Assembly: GCA_016218095.1 (NCBI GenBank) | Contig: JACREV010000267.1 | Location: 1 to 6,188, forward strand | Reading direction: 5' to 3' | Source of the DNA: Deltaproteobacteria bacterium | GTDB lineage: Bacteria; Desulfobacterota; GWC2-55-46 | Length of the DNA: 6,188 bases | In this document: in pieces, positions 1-5,983 of the stretch | How the letters are laid out: each line of letters begins with the position of its first letter | Position numbering within the stretch: position 1 is the stretch's first letter | Made by a program: the position numbers and the translations under genes | The notes under the pieces: model-generated | Seen by the model: only the letters and a program-made list of their open reading frames with translations | Told to the model about the DNA's origin: nothing | The model's database searches: none

Positions 1-1470
1 CGGCTCCGGGATGGGGTCGGCCATGTTGGCGGTCGTTATGAACATCACCTTGGATAAGTCAAAGGGGAGGTTCAGGTAATGGTCGCTGAAGGCGTAGTTC
101 TGCTCCGGGTCGAGCACCTCAAGAAGGGCCGAGGACGGGTCGCCCCTGAAGTCCATGCCGATCTTGTCTATCTCGTCCATCATGAAGACAGGGTTGTGGG
201 TCCCGGCCTGCTTTATGCCCTGTATGATGCGTCCGGGCAGGGCCCCGACATAGGTCCGCCTGTGCCACCTTATCTCGGCCTCGTCCTTTATGCCGCCCAA
301 GGATATGCGCACGAAACTCCGGCCCATCGCCTTGGCGATGGATCTGCCGAGCGAGGTCTTGCCAACGCCCGGAGGGCCGACGAAGCAGAGGATCGGCCCC
401 TTGGTCTTGGCCTGGAGTTTTCTCACAGCGAGGTATTCGAGTATCCTCTCCTTGATCTTTTCGAGGTTGTAGTGGTCGGTGTCCAGGACCTTCTTGGCCT
501 TGTCGATGTCTATCGTGTCCTTGGTCTGCTTGGACCAGGGGAGATCGACGAGCCATTCGAGGTAGGTGCGTATTAGAGCGGCCTCCGCGGCGTCCGGGTG
601 CATCATCTCGAGCCTGTCCGCCTGCTTGTAAGCTTCTTTTTCGACCTCGGGGGGCATCTTCGCCTTCCGGATCTTTTCCCTGAACTCCTCCATGTCCTCG
701 GAGGACTCCTCGATGTCGCCGAGCTCGTTCTTTATGGCGCGCATCTGTTCGCGGAGATAATACTCGCGCTGGGTCTTGTCCATCTCCTCTTTTGCCTGGG
801 ACTGGATCTTGACCTGCATCTGCGCCACCTGGAGCTCTTTGACGAGGAAGTCGTTGACCTTCTCGAGCCTCTTTATCGGGTCGAGCGTCTCCAGGACCGA
901 CTGCGCCTCTTCGATCTTCAGGCCGAGGTTGGCCGCGACGAGGTCGGCCATCCTGCCCGGGTCGGTGATGTTGTCCAAGACCATCATCACTTCCTGGAAG
1001 ATGACCTTGCCGAGGGTCGAGAGCTTCTCGAGCTGTTCCTTGACGTTCCTCATGAGCGCCTCGACCTCGAGGGTCGGCGTTGGCGCGGGCGCCTCCTTTG
1101 TCTTCGTGATATTGACCAAGTAAGACGGCTTTGTCTGGGCGAAGGAGGTCACCTGCGCGCGCGTCAACCCCTGGACGAGAATCTTCACGCGGCCGTCCGG
1201 GAGTTTGAGCATGCGCATGATCATGCAGACGGTCCCCGAGGTGTAGAGGTCCTCCGGCTCGGGGTCCTCCTTGGAGATGTCCTTCTGCGTAGCGGTAAAG
1301 ATGAGCCTGTCCTTCGTGAGCGCGGCGTCGACCGCGTTTATCGAGCGTTCCCTGCCTACGAAGAGAGGCACTATCATGAAGGGGAATATCACGACATCCC
1401 GTACCGGCAGGAGCGGCAACACCTCGGGTATGACGAGCTGTTCTTCTTCTCTCTTTTCCTCTTCAGCCAT
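1..1470 (-). CDS. lon: ATP-dependent protease La (Lon), N-terminal 490 codons, cut by left edge
   Basis: Lon is a cytoplasmic homohexameric AAA+ serine protease that unfolds and degrades damaged and regulatory proteins. I translated the minus strand by hand from ATG at 1470; the frame stays open to base 1. The N-terminal substrate-binding domain begins with the classic PLLPVRD (residues 19-25). A coiled-coil linker follows, with YYLREQMRAIKNELG near 237-251, then YLEWLVDLPW (303-312). The AAA+ domain shows Walker A GPPGVGKT (365-372), Walker B MMDEIDKIG (Asp432, Glu433), LLEVLDPEQN and the sensor-1 TTAN (Asn482). These positions sit about nine residues later than in E. coli Lon. The rest of the ATPase lid and the Ser-Lys protease domain, about 300 residues in a typical 780-residue Lon, lie outside the window. 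The gene starts 17 bp after hsp20 and is probably cotranscribed with it. No frameshift or missing motif was seen. The first ten residues are an acidic, charged tail (MAEEEKREEE). Confidence 0.98.
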   Translation of the reverse strand, partial: MAEEEKREEEQLVIPEVLPLLPVRDVVIFPFMIVPLFVGRERSINAVDAALTKDRLIFTATQKDISKEDPEPEDLYTSGTVCMIMRMLKLPDGRVKILVQGLTRAQVTSFAQTKPSYLVNITKTKEAPAPTPTLEVEALMRNVKEQLEKLSTLGKVIFQEVMMVLDNITDPGRMADLVAANLGLKIEEAQSVLETLDPIKRLEKVNDFLVKELQVAQMQVKIQSQAKEEMDKTQREYYLREQMRAIKNELGDIEESSEDMEEFREKIRKAKMPPEVEKEAYKQADRLEMMHPDAAEAALIRTYLEWLVDLPWSKQTKDTIDIDKAKKVLDTDHYNLEKIKERILEYLAVRKLQAKTKGPILCFVGPPGVGKTSLGRSIAKAMGRSFVRISLGGIKDEAEIRWHRRTYVGALPGRIIQGIKQAGTHNPVFMMDEIDKIGMDFRGDPSSALLEVLDPEQNYAFSDHYLNLPFDLSKVMFITTANMADPIPEP

Positions 1471-1479
1471 TTAACGGTA

Positions 1480-1487
1480 TCCTCTCT
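1480..1487 (-). promoter_or_regulatory. Ribosome binding site of lon
   Basis: Read on the minus strand, AGAGAGGA lies directly after the hsp20 stop codon and nine bases before the lon ATG at 1470. It is the only purine-rich Shine-Dalgarno-like stretch in the 17-bp gap and supports that ATG as the start. The tight spacing allows ribosomes finishing hsp20 to reinitiate on lon (inference). Confidence 0.6.
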
Positions 1488-1943
1488 TTATATGGAATCT
1501 ATCGGCACCTTTTTTGAGTTCGAGCGTTTGTCCTCTATCCTCGGGAGCGTTATCTTCAAAACGCCGTCCCTGTATGCGGCCTTCACGCGCCCTGAGTCGA
1601 CGGGGAAGGGGAGCTCTATCGCCCTGAATATCCTCCCGAAGGACCGCTCCATGCAGACGTAGTTGATCTTGTCCTCTTCGAAGCACTCGAACTTCAAAGC
1701 CTTTATCGTAAGCGTCTGCTTGTGGAGCATTATCTCTATCTCGTCTTTTCTGACCCCCGGTATCTCGGCCTCGATTATCACCTCGCGCGGATTGGAGTAG
1801 ACGTCGACGTTCGGTATCTGCGTGATCGGCTCGGGGTGGTTCAAAAGCCCCGTCTCTTCAATGCCTTCGAATATGAACTGGTTGATGTTGTCTATCTCGA
1901 CGGCTGGGCCGCCGGACGGCTTCTTCGATGAGATCTTCGCCAT
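1488..1943 (-). CDS. hsp20: Hsp20/alpha-crystallin family small heat-shock protein
   Basis: Small heat-shock proteins are ATP-independent holdases that form cytoplasmic oligomers and bind unfolding proteins for later refolding or degradation. The protein is 151 residues, normal for the class. A short polar N-terminal arm (1-40) precedes the alpha-crystallin domain (about 44-136), recognised by PNVDVYSNPREVIIEAEIPGV, KDEIEI (66-71), ERSFG (99-103) and the signature AYRDGVLKITLP (123-134). The tail contains V-P-I (146-148), matching the I/V-x-I/V motif that docks on neighbouring dimers. Two cysteines (Cys87 and Cys97) flank the loop between the central strands; many bacterial members have none. 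The ATG has GAGGT 14 bases upstream, a rather long spacing, but no later methionine leaves an intact protein. lon follows after 17 bp, which fits a proteostasis operon; in E. coli, Lon is known to degrade the small heat-shock proteins IbpA and IbpB. No CIRCE element or sigma-32-type promoter was seen upstream. Confidence 0.95.
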   Translation of the reverse strand: MAKISSKKPSGGPAVEIDNINQFIFEGIEETGLLNHPEPITQIPNVDVYSNPREVIIEAEIPGVRKDEIEIMLHKQTLTIKALKFECFEEDKINYVCMERSFGRIFRAIELPFPVDSGRVKAAYRDGVLKITLPRIEDKRSNSKKVPIDSI

Positions 1944-1984
1944 AGCGTCGCTTCTTTACCTCGCGTCTTTGGTGAGAATACGGG

Positions 1985-2003
1985 CGGCCCAGATACCGGA
2001 CCG
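1985..2003 (-). promoter_or_regulatory. Short hairpin in the hsp20 leader
   Basis: On the minus strand CGGTCC and GGGCCG pair across the seven-base loop GGTATCT (six pairs, one of them G-U), about 42 bases before the hsp20 ATG. No T-run follows, so it is not a terminator. It is a structural element of the leader at most; a role in heat-dependent translation is only a possibility. Confidence 0.3.
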
Positions 2004-2073
2004 GGGAGGATCGAATATTACAAAAGGATTTCTATCACCCGCACCGTTCGTCCCTTGCACCCTTGCCACCTCG

Positions 2074-2100
2074 CCCCTTGACCCCGCCCCTTCCGCCCCC
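2074..2100 (-). promoter_or_regulatory. G-quadruplex motif after the galU stop codon
   Basis: On the transcribed-sense minus strand four guanine runs of at least four bases (2096-2100, 2087-2090, 2082-2085, 2074-2077) are separated by loops of five, one and four bases. This satisfies the standard intramolecular quadruplex pattern with four tetrads possible. It begins three bases beyond the galU stop codon, so it would lie in the galU 3' untranslated RNA and, on any readthrough transcript, in the hsp20 leader. Two further GGG runs follow (2060-2062 and 2052-2054). No ordinary hairpin-plus-T-run terminator was found in this gap. Confidence 0.5.
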
Positions 2101-2102
2101 GG

Positions 2103-2963
2103 TCAGATGTCGAGGTCTTTCAGGAACCGTTTGAAGTCGGCCCTCAGATCGGGCCGCTTGAGCGCCAGCGAGACGTTGGCCTTCAAAAACCCGAGCTTGT
2201 CCCCGGCGTCGTACCGGTTGCCCTCAAACTCGAATGCGTATATGTCTTCGGTCTCGAGGAGGTGCTTGAGGGCGTCGGTAAGCTGTATCTCCCCGCCCCT
2301 TCCCGGCGCTGTCTTTTCCAGCGCATTGAAGATGCCCGGGGTCAGGATGTACCTTCCGATAATGGCGAGGTTCGAGGGAGGGTTCTCCTTGGGCTTTTCC
2401 ACGAGGTCGGATACCCTCCAGACGCCGGGCGATACCTTTTCGCCTTTTATGATGCCGTAGAGATGGGCGTCTTTTTTGCTCACCCGCTGGACCGCAAGGA
2501 TAGACGTGCCGTACTTCTCGAAGACCCCGGCCATCTGTTTCATCGCAGGGGTCTTCGAATCTATTATATCATCTCCGAGAAAAACGGCAAACGCCTCGTC
2601 GTTTATGAGGTTTTTGGTAATAGAGATCGCGTGGCCGAGGCCGAGAGGCTTTTTCTGGCGGGTGTAGGCGAAGTGGACGAGCCCCGAGACGTTCTCTATC
2701 ATGTTAAGGAGGTCGAGCTTGCCCTTCTCTTTGAGCAATATCTCGAGTTCGAAAGAGGTGTCGAAGTGGTCCTCTATCGCGGTCTTGCCCATGCCCGTTA
2801 CGATGATCATCTCCTCGAGGCCCGAGGCCTTCGCCTCCTCGACCGCGTACTGGATGAGGGGCTTGTCCACCAGCGGGAGCATCTCCTTGGGTATGGCCTT
2901 TGTAGCCGGCAGGAACCTCGTGCCGAAGCCCGCGGCCGGAAATACCGCCTTTTTTAGTCTCAT
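2103..2963 (-). CDS. galU: UTP-glucose-1-phosphate uridylyltransferase
   Basis: GalU makes UDP-glucose and pyrophosphate from UTP and glucose-1-phosphate in the cytoplasm, supplying the Leloir pathway, envelope polysaccharides, glycogen-like polymers and related glycosylations. The 286-residue length is typical. The nucleotidyltransferase fold is complete: AAGFGTRFLPATKA (10-23) with the G-x-G-T-R phosphate-binding loop, KEMLPLVDKP (26-35), QKKPLGLGHA (103-112), the metal-binding GDD (130-132), VEKP (188-191), GRY (203-205) and GGEIQLTDA (223-231). The start is supported by alignment of the LKKAVFPAAG opening to the family, although the Shine-Dalgarno is poor (GGGAT and GAG close to the ATG). 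A near-consensus sigma-70 promoter lies about 100 bp upstream, after pcrA, so galU probably starts its own transcript; galU-hsp20 readthrough is possible. RmlA and other sugar nucleotidyltransferases are alternatives, but the motifs fit GalU best. Confidence 0.97.
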   Translation of the reverse strand: MRLKKAVFPAAGFGTRFLPATKAIPKEMLPLVDKPLIQYAVEEAKASGLEEMIIVTGMGKTAIEDHFDTSFELEILLKEKGKLDLLNMIENVSGLVHFAYTRQKKPLGLGHAISITKNLINDEAFAVFLGDDIIDSKTPAMKQMAGVFEKYGTSILAVQRVSKKDAHLYGIIKGEKVSPGVWRVSDLVEKPKENPPSNLAIIGRYILTPGIFNALEKTAPGRGGEIQLTDALKHLLETEDIYAFEFEGNRYDAGDKLGFLKANVSLALKRPDLRADFKRFLKDLDI

Positions 2964-3063
2964 TCTCGATCCCGATGCAGGTTTTTTTGTAAGCGCCGGT
3001 TGGAAAAGGTGAGGTTTGTTTAAGACCCTCCGTGATACGGCGCTACACTCTTTTCAGGTGCTG

Positions 3064-3092
3064 ATGATAATAAGTTTCTCGGGATAAGTCAA
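3064..3092 (-). promoter_or_regulatory. Sigma-70 type promoter for galU
   Basis: Minus strand reads -35 TTGACT (3087-3092), a 17-bp spacer (3070-3086) and -10 TATCAT (3064-3069): five of six matches to each consensus hexamer with ideal spacing. Transcription would start near 3057, giving a galU leader of about 93 bases. The site is in the 174-bp gap between pcrA (stop at 3138) and galU (ATG at 2963). No clear intrinsic terminator for pcrA precedes it. Confidence 0.7.
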
Positions 3093-3137
3093 TAGAAGGT
3101 CCAGATTTTTTTAAGGTTTTACAGAGGCTTCTAAGAT

Positions 3138-5312
3138 TCACGCCGGGGTAAGCGAGGCGTATCTGACCGCGAGCTTCTTTACGCCATAGTCCTTGAAGTT
3201 GACGGTCACTTTTGCGTCCTCACCCCTGCCTATGCGGTCCTTTATTATGCCTATGCCGAAGGACGGGTGGACGACCCTGGCCCCTATCTTCCACGGGTCA
3301 GGGGACTCTCCGGAGTCATGGGGTGCGTAGTGCTCGACCTGGCTGTCCTCGCGCGTGTAGTAGACCTCGTTCGGCATCGACCTCGCGGTCTCGGAGGGCA
3401 AGGTCGCGTGGGTGATGAACTCGGGCGCTATCTCGTCTATGAAGCGGGAGCGTATCTGGCGGCGGGTCTCGCCGTAGACGCTACGCGTCCGCGCTGAAAA
3501 GAGGTAGAGGTCTTCCCGCGCCCTTGTCATCCCGACGTAGCAGAGGCGCCTTTCTTCCTCCATGGACTCCGGGTCGTCGATCGACCTTGAATGAGGGAAA
3601 AGCCCCTCTTCCATCCCCGCCAGGAAGACCAGCTTGAATTCCAGCCCCTTTGCCGAGTGGAGGGTCATGAGAGTAAGCCTGTCGGAGTCCTCCTTGTAGG
3701 CGTCTATGTCGCTGATGAGCGCGACGTGGTCGAGGAAGTCCGAGAGGTTCGAGGTCTGGTACGCGGCCTCGAAGTCCTTTATCGCCGAGACGAACTCGAA
3801 GAGGTTCTCAACCCTCTCCTGCGCCTCCTCGGAGTTCTCCTCCTGCCACATGAGCATGTAGCCGGAGTCCTCCAAAAGGCGGAGCGCGGCCTCATGGAGG
3901 GCGGTCGCGCCGAGGTTTTTTCTAAAGTCCTCGCACGCCTCGAAGAAGGCGGAGGCGCGGGTCTTGCCGAGGACGCCTCTGGCAGAGGAGCTTCTGAAGG
4001 CCGCATACAGGCTTATCCCCGACTCCCGCCCAACGGCCTGCATCCGCTCCATCGTGGCCTTGCCTATGCCGCGGGGCGGCGTGTTTATGACGCGCTGGAG
4101 GCTAAGATCGTCGTCGGTATTGTTCATGAGGCGAAGGTAGGCGAGCGCGTCCTTTATCTCACGCCTGTCGTAGAACCTGACGCCCCCGACTATCGTGTAG
4201 GGGATGCCCTCCCTTATGAGCTCCTCTTCAAATACCCTGGACTGGGCGTTGGTCCTGTAGAATACGGCCGCGTCCTTGTACGAGATAGACTTTGCCGATA
4301 GCGCGGATTTGAGCCTCTTTATGATGGACCGCGCCTCGTCGTACTCGTCCTTCGCCTCCTCGAACGTGAGGGGCTCTCCGGCGTGGTTCTCGGTCCAGAG
4401 GGTCTTTTTCAAACGCTTCTGGTTCCGCTCTATGACCGAATTGGCGGCGGAGAGGATGTTCTTCGTAGACCTGTAGTTCTGTTCGAGCCGGAGGACCGTC
4501 GCGTCCGCGTAGTCCTTCTCGAACTCGAGTATGTTCGAGATGTCCGCGCCCCGCCACGCGTATATCGACTGGTCCGGGTCTCCGACGGCGAGGAGGTTCC
4601 GGGCGCCCCCGGCGAGGAGGTTCGTGAATATGTACTGCGCCTTGTTCGTGTCCTGGTACTCGTCCACCAGTATGTAGGAGAACCTCTCCTGATAATCCCT
4701 TAAAAGGGCAGGGTTCTGGCGGAGCAGGTTCACAGGCTCGCAGATCAGGTCGCCGAAGTCCATGCAACCCATGTCGCGGAGCTTTTTCTGATAGAGGGAG
4801 TAGACCTTGGCGACGCGCTCGGAGAGGAAGTCCCGCGCGTGCTCCTTGAATTCCGTTGGCGTGATGTTCTCGTTCTTCGCCCCGTTTATGCGCGCGAGTA
4901 TCGCCTTTGGCGCGAAGGCCTTGTCGCTTATGTTTAGCTCCTTCATCGTCTCTTTTATAAGCGAGAGCTGGTCGTCTTCGCTGTAGACGGTGAGCGCGTC
5001 CTTAAGGCCGAAGGCCTTTGATTCGCGCCTGAGTATCCGCAGCCCCAAGGAATGGAACGTCCCGAGCCAGAGGGACCGGGCCTCGTTGCCGATAAGGCGG
5101 CCAAGCCTCTCGCGCATCTCTCCCGCCGCCTTGTTCGTGAAGGTGACGGCGAGGATCGCTTCCGGCGCGACCCCCTTATGGAGGACGAGGTAGGCGATGC
5201 GGGCGGTAAGGACCCGCGTCTTGCCGCTACCCGCGCCCGCGAGTATGAGGAGCGGGCCGTCGCCGAATGTGACCGCCTCGGCCTGGGTCGGGTTCAGGTT
5301 TTTAAGGAACAT
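3138..5312 (-). CDS. pcrA: UvrD/PcrA-type superfamily 1A DNA helicase
   Basis: This is a 3'-to-5' ATP-dependent DNA helicase and translocase acting in nucleotide excision and mismatch repair, in clearing RecA or stalled polymerases and in plasmid replication in some hosts. The 724-residue length matches PcrA/UvrD. Motifs in order: Q-motif NPTQ (7-10), Walker A AGAGSGKT (25-32), Ia VTFTNKAA (56-63), II DEYQDT (217-222), III GDPDQSIYAWRGA (244-256), IV LEQNYRS (276-282), IVa GGVRFYDRREIKDALAYLRL (376-395), V TLHSAKGLEF (550-559) and VI CYVGMTRARE (591-600). After a low-complexity linker, residues 674-724 (GARVVHPSFGIGII to the end) form the C-terminal Tudor-like RNA-polymerase-binding domain of PcrA/UvrD. 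The absence of a RecB-type nuclease domain and of Rep-like features favours PcrA/UvrD. The Shine-Dalgarno is weak (AGG nine bases before the ATG). Upstream is the gene-free repeat region, so this is the first gene of its strand run. It is intact. Confidence 0.97.
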   Translation of the reverse strand: MFLKNLNPTQAEAVTFGDGPLLILAGAGSGKTRVLTARIAYLVLHKGVAPEAILAVTFTNKAAGEMRERLGRLIGNEARSLWLGTFHSLGLRILRRESKAFGLKDALTVYSEDDQLSLIKETMKELNISDKAFAPKAILARINGAKNENITPTEFKEHARDFLSERVAKVYSLYQKKLRDMGCMDFGDLICEPVNLLRQNPALLRDYQERFSYILVDEYQDTNKAQYIFTNLLAGGARNLLAVGDPDQSIYAWRGADISNILEFEKDYADATVLRLEQNYRSTKNILSAANSVIERNQKRLKKTLWTENHAGEPLTFEEAKDEYDEARSIIKRLKSALSAKSISYKDAAVFYRTNAQSRVFEEELIREGIPYTIVGGVRFYDRREIKDALAYLRLMNNTDDDLSLQRVINTPPRGIGKATMERMQAVGRESGISLYAAFRSSSARGVLGKTRASAFFEACEDFRKNLGATALHEAALRLLEDSGYMLMWQEENSEEAQERVENLFEFVSAIKDFEAAYQTSNLSDFLDHVALISDIDAYKEDSDRLTLMTLHSAKGLEFKLVFLAGMEEGLFPHSRSIDDPESMEEERRLCYVGMTRAREDLYLFSARTRSVYGETRRQIRSRFIDEIAPEFITHATLPSETARSMPNEVYYTREDSQVEHYAPHDSGESPDPWKIGARVVHPSFGIGIIKDRIGRGEDAKVTVNFKDYGVKKLAVRYASLTPA

Positions 5313-5530
5313 ATGAGAGCCTATGGAGACAAGAGGTCTGGAATACGCTACCCCTAATTTTTAACATAAAGGGGAGGGGGGAGGCAATCGGATTGCGGGG
5401 GAGGCATATTAATTTTTATTCTTTTTGCCGCCTGCAGGGCATTTTGACAGGGTTCTCAAGCTTTTCGCTCTAAGTAGGTTTTCGGTGCTACTTTTTTGAG
5501 TTTTTTTATCGTGTCGCTATTCATAAGGCC
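5313..5530. other. AT-richer leader and upstream region of pcrA
   Basis: About 220 bp without a supported gene, locally richer in A and T than the rest of the window. It must contain the pcrA promoter, but I found no pair of hexamers with good match and spacing on the minus strand. It contains a 13-bp dyad at 5384-5396, a CCCCT/AGGGG inverted repeat at 5351-5374, and a 22-codon lysine-rich minus-strand reading frame (5456-5524) that I do not regard as proven. Confidence 0.5.
5384..5396. promoter_or_regulatory. Perfect 13-bp dyad upstream of pcrA
   Basis: GCAATC-g-GATTGC is a perfect inverted repeat with one central base, 72 bp before the pcrA start codon. The size and position suit an operator for a dimeric regulator. 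It does not match the LexA boxes I know (CTGT-N8-ACAG, GAAC-N4-GTTC), so SOS control is not indicated. Confidence 0.3.
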
Positions 5531-5535
5531 TTTTT

Positions 5536-5551
5536 GCGCGCCTCCGCGCGC
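5536..5551. repeat. GCGCGC hairpin
   Basis: GCGCGC (5536-5541) and GCGCGC (5546-5551) flank a CTCC loop, giving a six-bp all-GC stem at the left boundary of the repeat region. On the plus strand TTTCTT follows directly, which is only weakly terminator-like. Confidence 0.4.
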
Positions 5552-5710
5552 TTTCTTGCAGGGGCTCCGAACGCTTTCTTCCTCCCCTTCCTGCTCGCTC
5601 GCCGAGCGCAAGCGTCTAATCTCCCCCGGCGCGCTCGCCTCGGCCCCCCCCTTAGGCGCTCTCCGCCATGCGCCTGTGTATAGGTAAAACAGAACAAAAA
5701 CTCGCTCTCT

Positions 5711-5748
5711 TAACCTCCCCTCCCTTGATGGGGACAAAGGAGAGGGTG
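5711..5748. repeat. Intergenic palindromic repeat, 'CTCCCCTCCCTTGATGGGG' type
   Basis: A C-rich arm (CCTCCCCTCCC) is followed by TTGATGGGG and then a G-rich arm (GGAGAGGG), forming an imperfect palindrome. In one plus frame it reads SPPLMGTKERV. Repeats translating as SPPLMG-like peptides are familiar from environmental bacterial genomes, which I recall as family knowledge and have not searched. Its right end abuts the first copy of the 24-bp direct repeat. Confidence 0.5.
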
Positions 5749-5771
5749 ACTGCTCGGCGCAGGGCCAAAGT
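5748..5771 (+). repeat. 24-bp direct repeat, copy 1
   Basis: Starts GACTGCTCGGCG and ends GGGCCAAAGT. It is identical over all 24 bases to 5838-5861. The upstream half of the longer element seen at copy 2 is absent here and replaced by the G-rich arm of the preceding palindromic repeat, so copy 1 is a half-element. Confidence 0.85.
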
Positions 5772-5810
5772 ATCCGGAGACGACAATAATCTAAATACTC
5801 CGATATCGTT

Positions 5811-5861
5811 GGATATGAACTTTGCCCGTCCGGCCAGGACTGCTCGGCGCAGGGCCAAAGT
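5811..5861 (+). repeat. Full-length copy of the structured repeat (contains direct repeat copy 2)
   Basis: The right part, 5838-5861, is the second copy of the 24-bp direct repeat, 90 bp from the first. The left part, 5811-5840, recurs in inverted orientation at 6113-6142. Bases 5819-5861 can close on themselves: ACTTTG-CCC (5819-5827) pairs with GGGCCAAAGT (5852-5861) with one bulged C (nine pairs), and inside are hairpins GTCC-ggcca-GGAC (5828-5840) and TGC-tcggc-GCA (5841-5851). That uses almost every base in a three-way junction. Whether it acts as DNA or RNA is unknown. Confidence 0.65.
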
Positions 5862-5895
5862 CGGTACGGAGCCTCCGGGGTAATCGATTCTCCTG

Positions 5896-5925
5896 CCGTT
5901 CGTTACGGATTTGCCTGCCCGGCAA
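5896..5925. repeat. Two adjacent small hairpins with five-base loops
   Basis: CCGT-tcgtt-ACGG (5896-5908) is followed two bases later by TTGCC-tgccc-GGCAA (5911-5925). Both have perfect arms of four and five pairs and the same loop length as the stems on either side. Their significance above chance is untested. Confidence 0.4.
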
Positions 5926-5945
5926 GGGCGAGAGTGAAAAAAACA

Positions 5946-5983
5946 CCCCTCACCCTGGCCCTCTCCCGCAAGGGGAGAGGGGG
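5946..5983. repeat. Intergenic palindromic repeat, 'HPGPLPQGERG' type
   Basis: CCCCTCACCCTGGCC is followed by a perfect nine-bp inverted repeat, CCCTCTCCC (5959-5967) and GGGAGAGGG (5973-5981), around the loop GCAAG. In the plus frame it reads HPGPLPQGERG, the recurring peptide produced when gene callers run through this widespread family of intergenic palindromes in proteobacterial and other environmental genomes. Any predicted protein carrying this peptide here is an artefact. Confidence 0.8.

Noticed and set aside
79..1662. Long plus-strand reading frames opposite lon and hsp20
   Set aside because: They are antisense shadows of genes with full sets of family motifs on the minus strand; their translations are rich in Leu, Arg, Glu and Val repeats typical of antisense frames in GC-rich DNA.
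1944..2102. Heat-shock promoter, CIRCE or RNA thermometer for hsp20
   Set aside because: No CTTGAA/CCCCAT pair and no TTAGCACTC-N9-GAGTGCTAA were found. A CCTC/GAGG pairing in the leader is only four bp, too weak to call.
5444..5449. Perfect TTGACA on the plus strand as a promoter -35
   Set aside because: No acceptable -10 hexamer lies 16-18 bp downstream (GCTCTA or CTCTAA at best) and no plus-strand gene follows.
5472..5497. AAGTAG/CTACTT hairpin followed by six T as a plus-strand terminator
   Set aside because: The stem is only six bp, AT-rich, with a ten-base loop, and there is no plus-strand gene upstream to terminate.
5644..5651. Run of eight C as a phase-variable tract
   Set aside because: It lies in no gene or evident promoter, so slippage would have no visible effect; it may also be prone to sequencing error.
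5456..5737. 93-codon minus-strand reading frame (MSPSREGRLRERV...)
   Set aside because: Its upstream two-thirds read through GC-rich repeats and hairpins with an Arg/Ala/Gly/Glu-rich translation and no recognisable domain. Only the last 22 codons have protein-like composition.
5748..5861. CRISPR array
   Set aside because: Only two full repeat copies with a 66-bp interval, one of them embedded in a longer element, and no cas genes. The spacing and structure fit a dispersed repeat.
5819..5861. tRNA or tRNA-like gene
   Set aside because: The three-way fold is too small, lacks a T-loop GTTCRA sequence, a CCA end and an anticodon stem-loop of seven bases.
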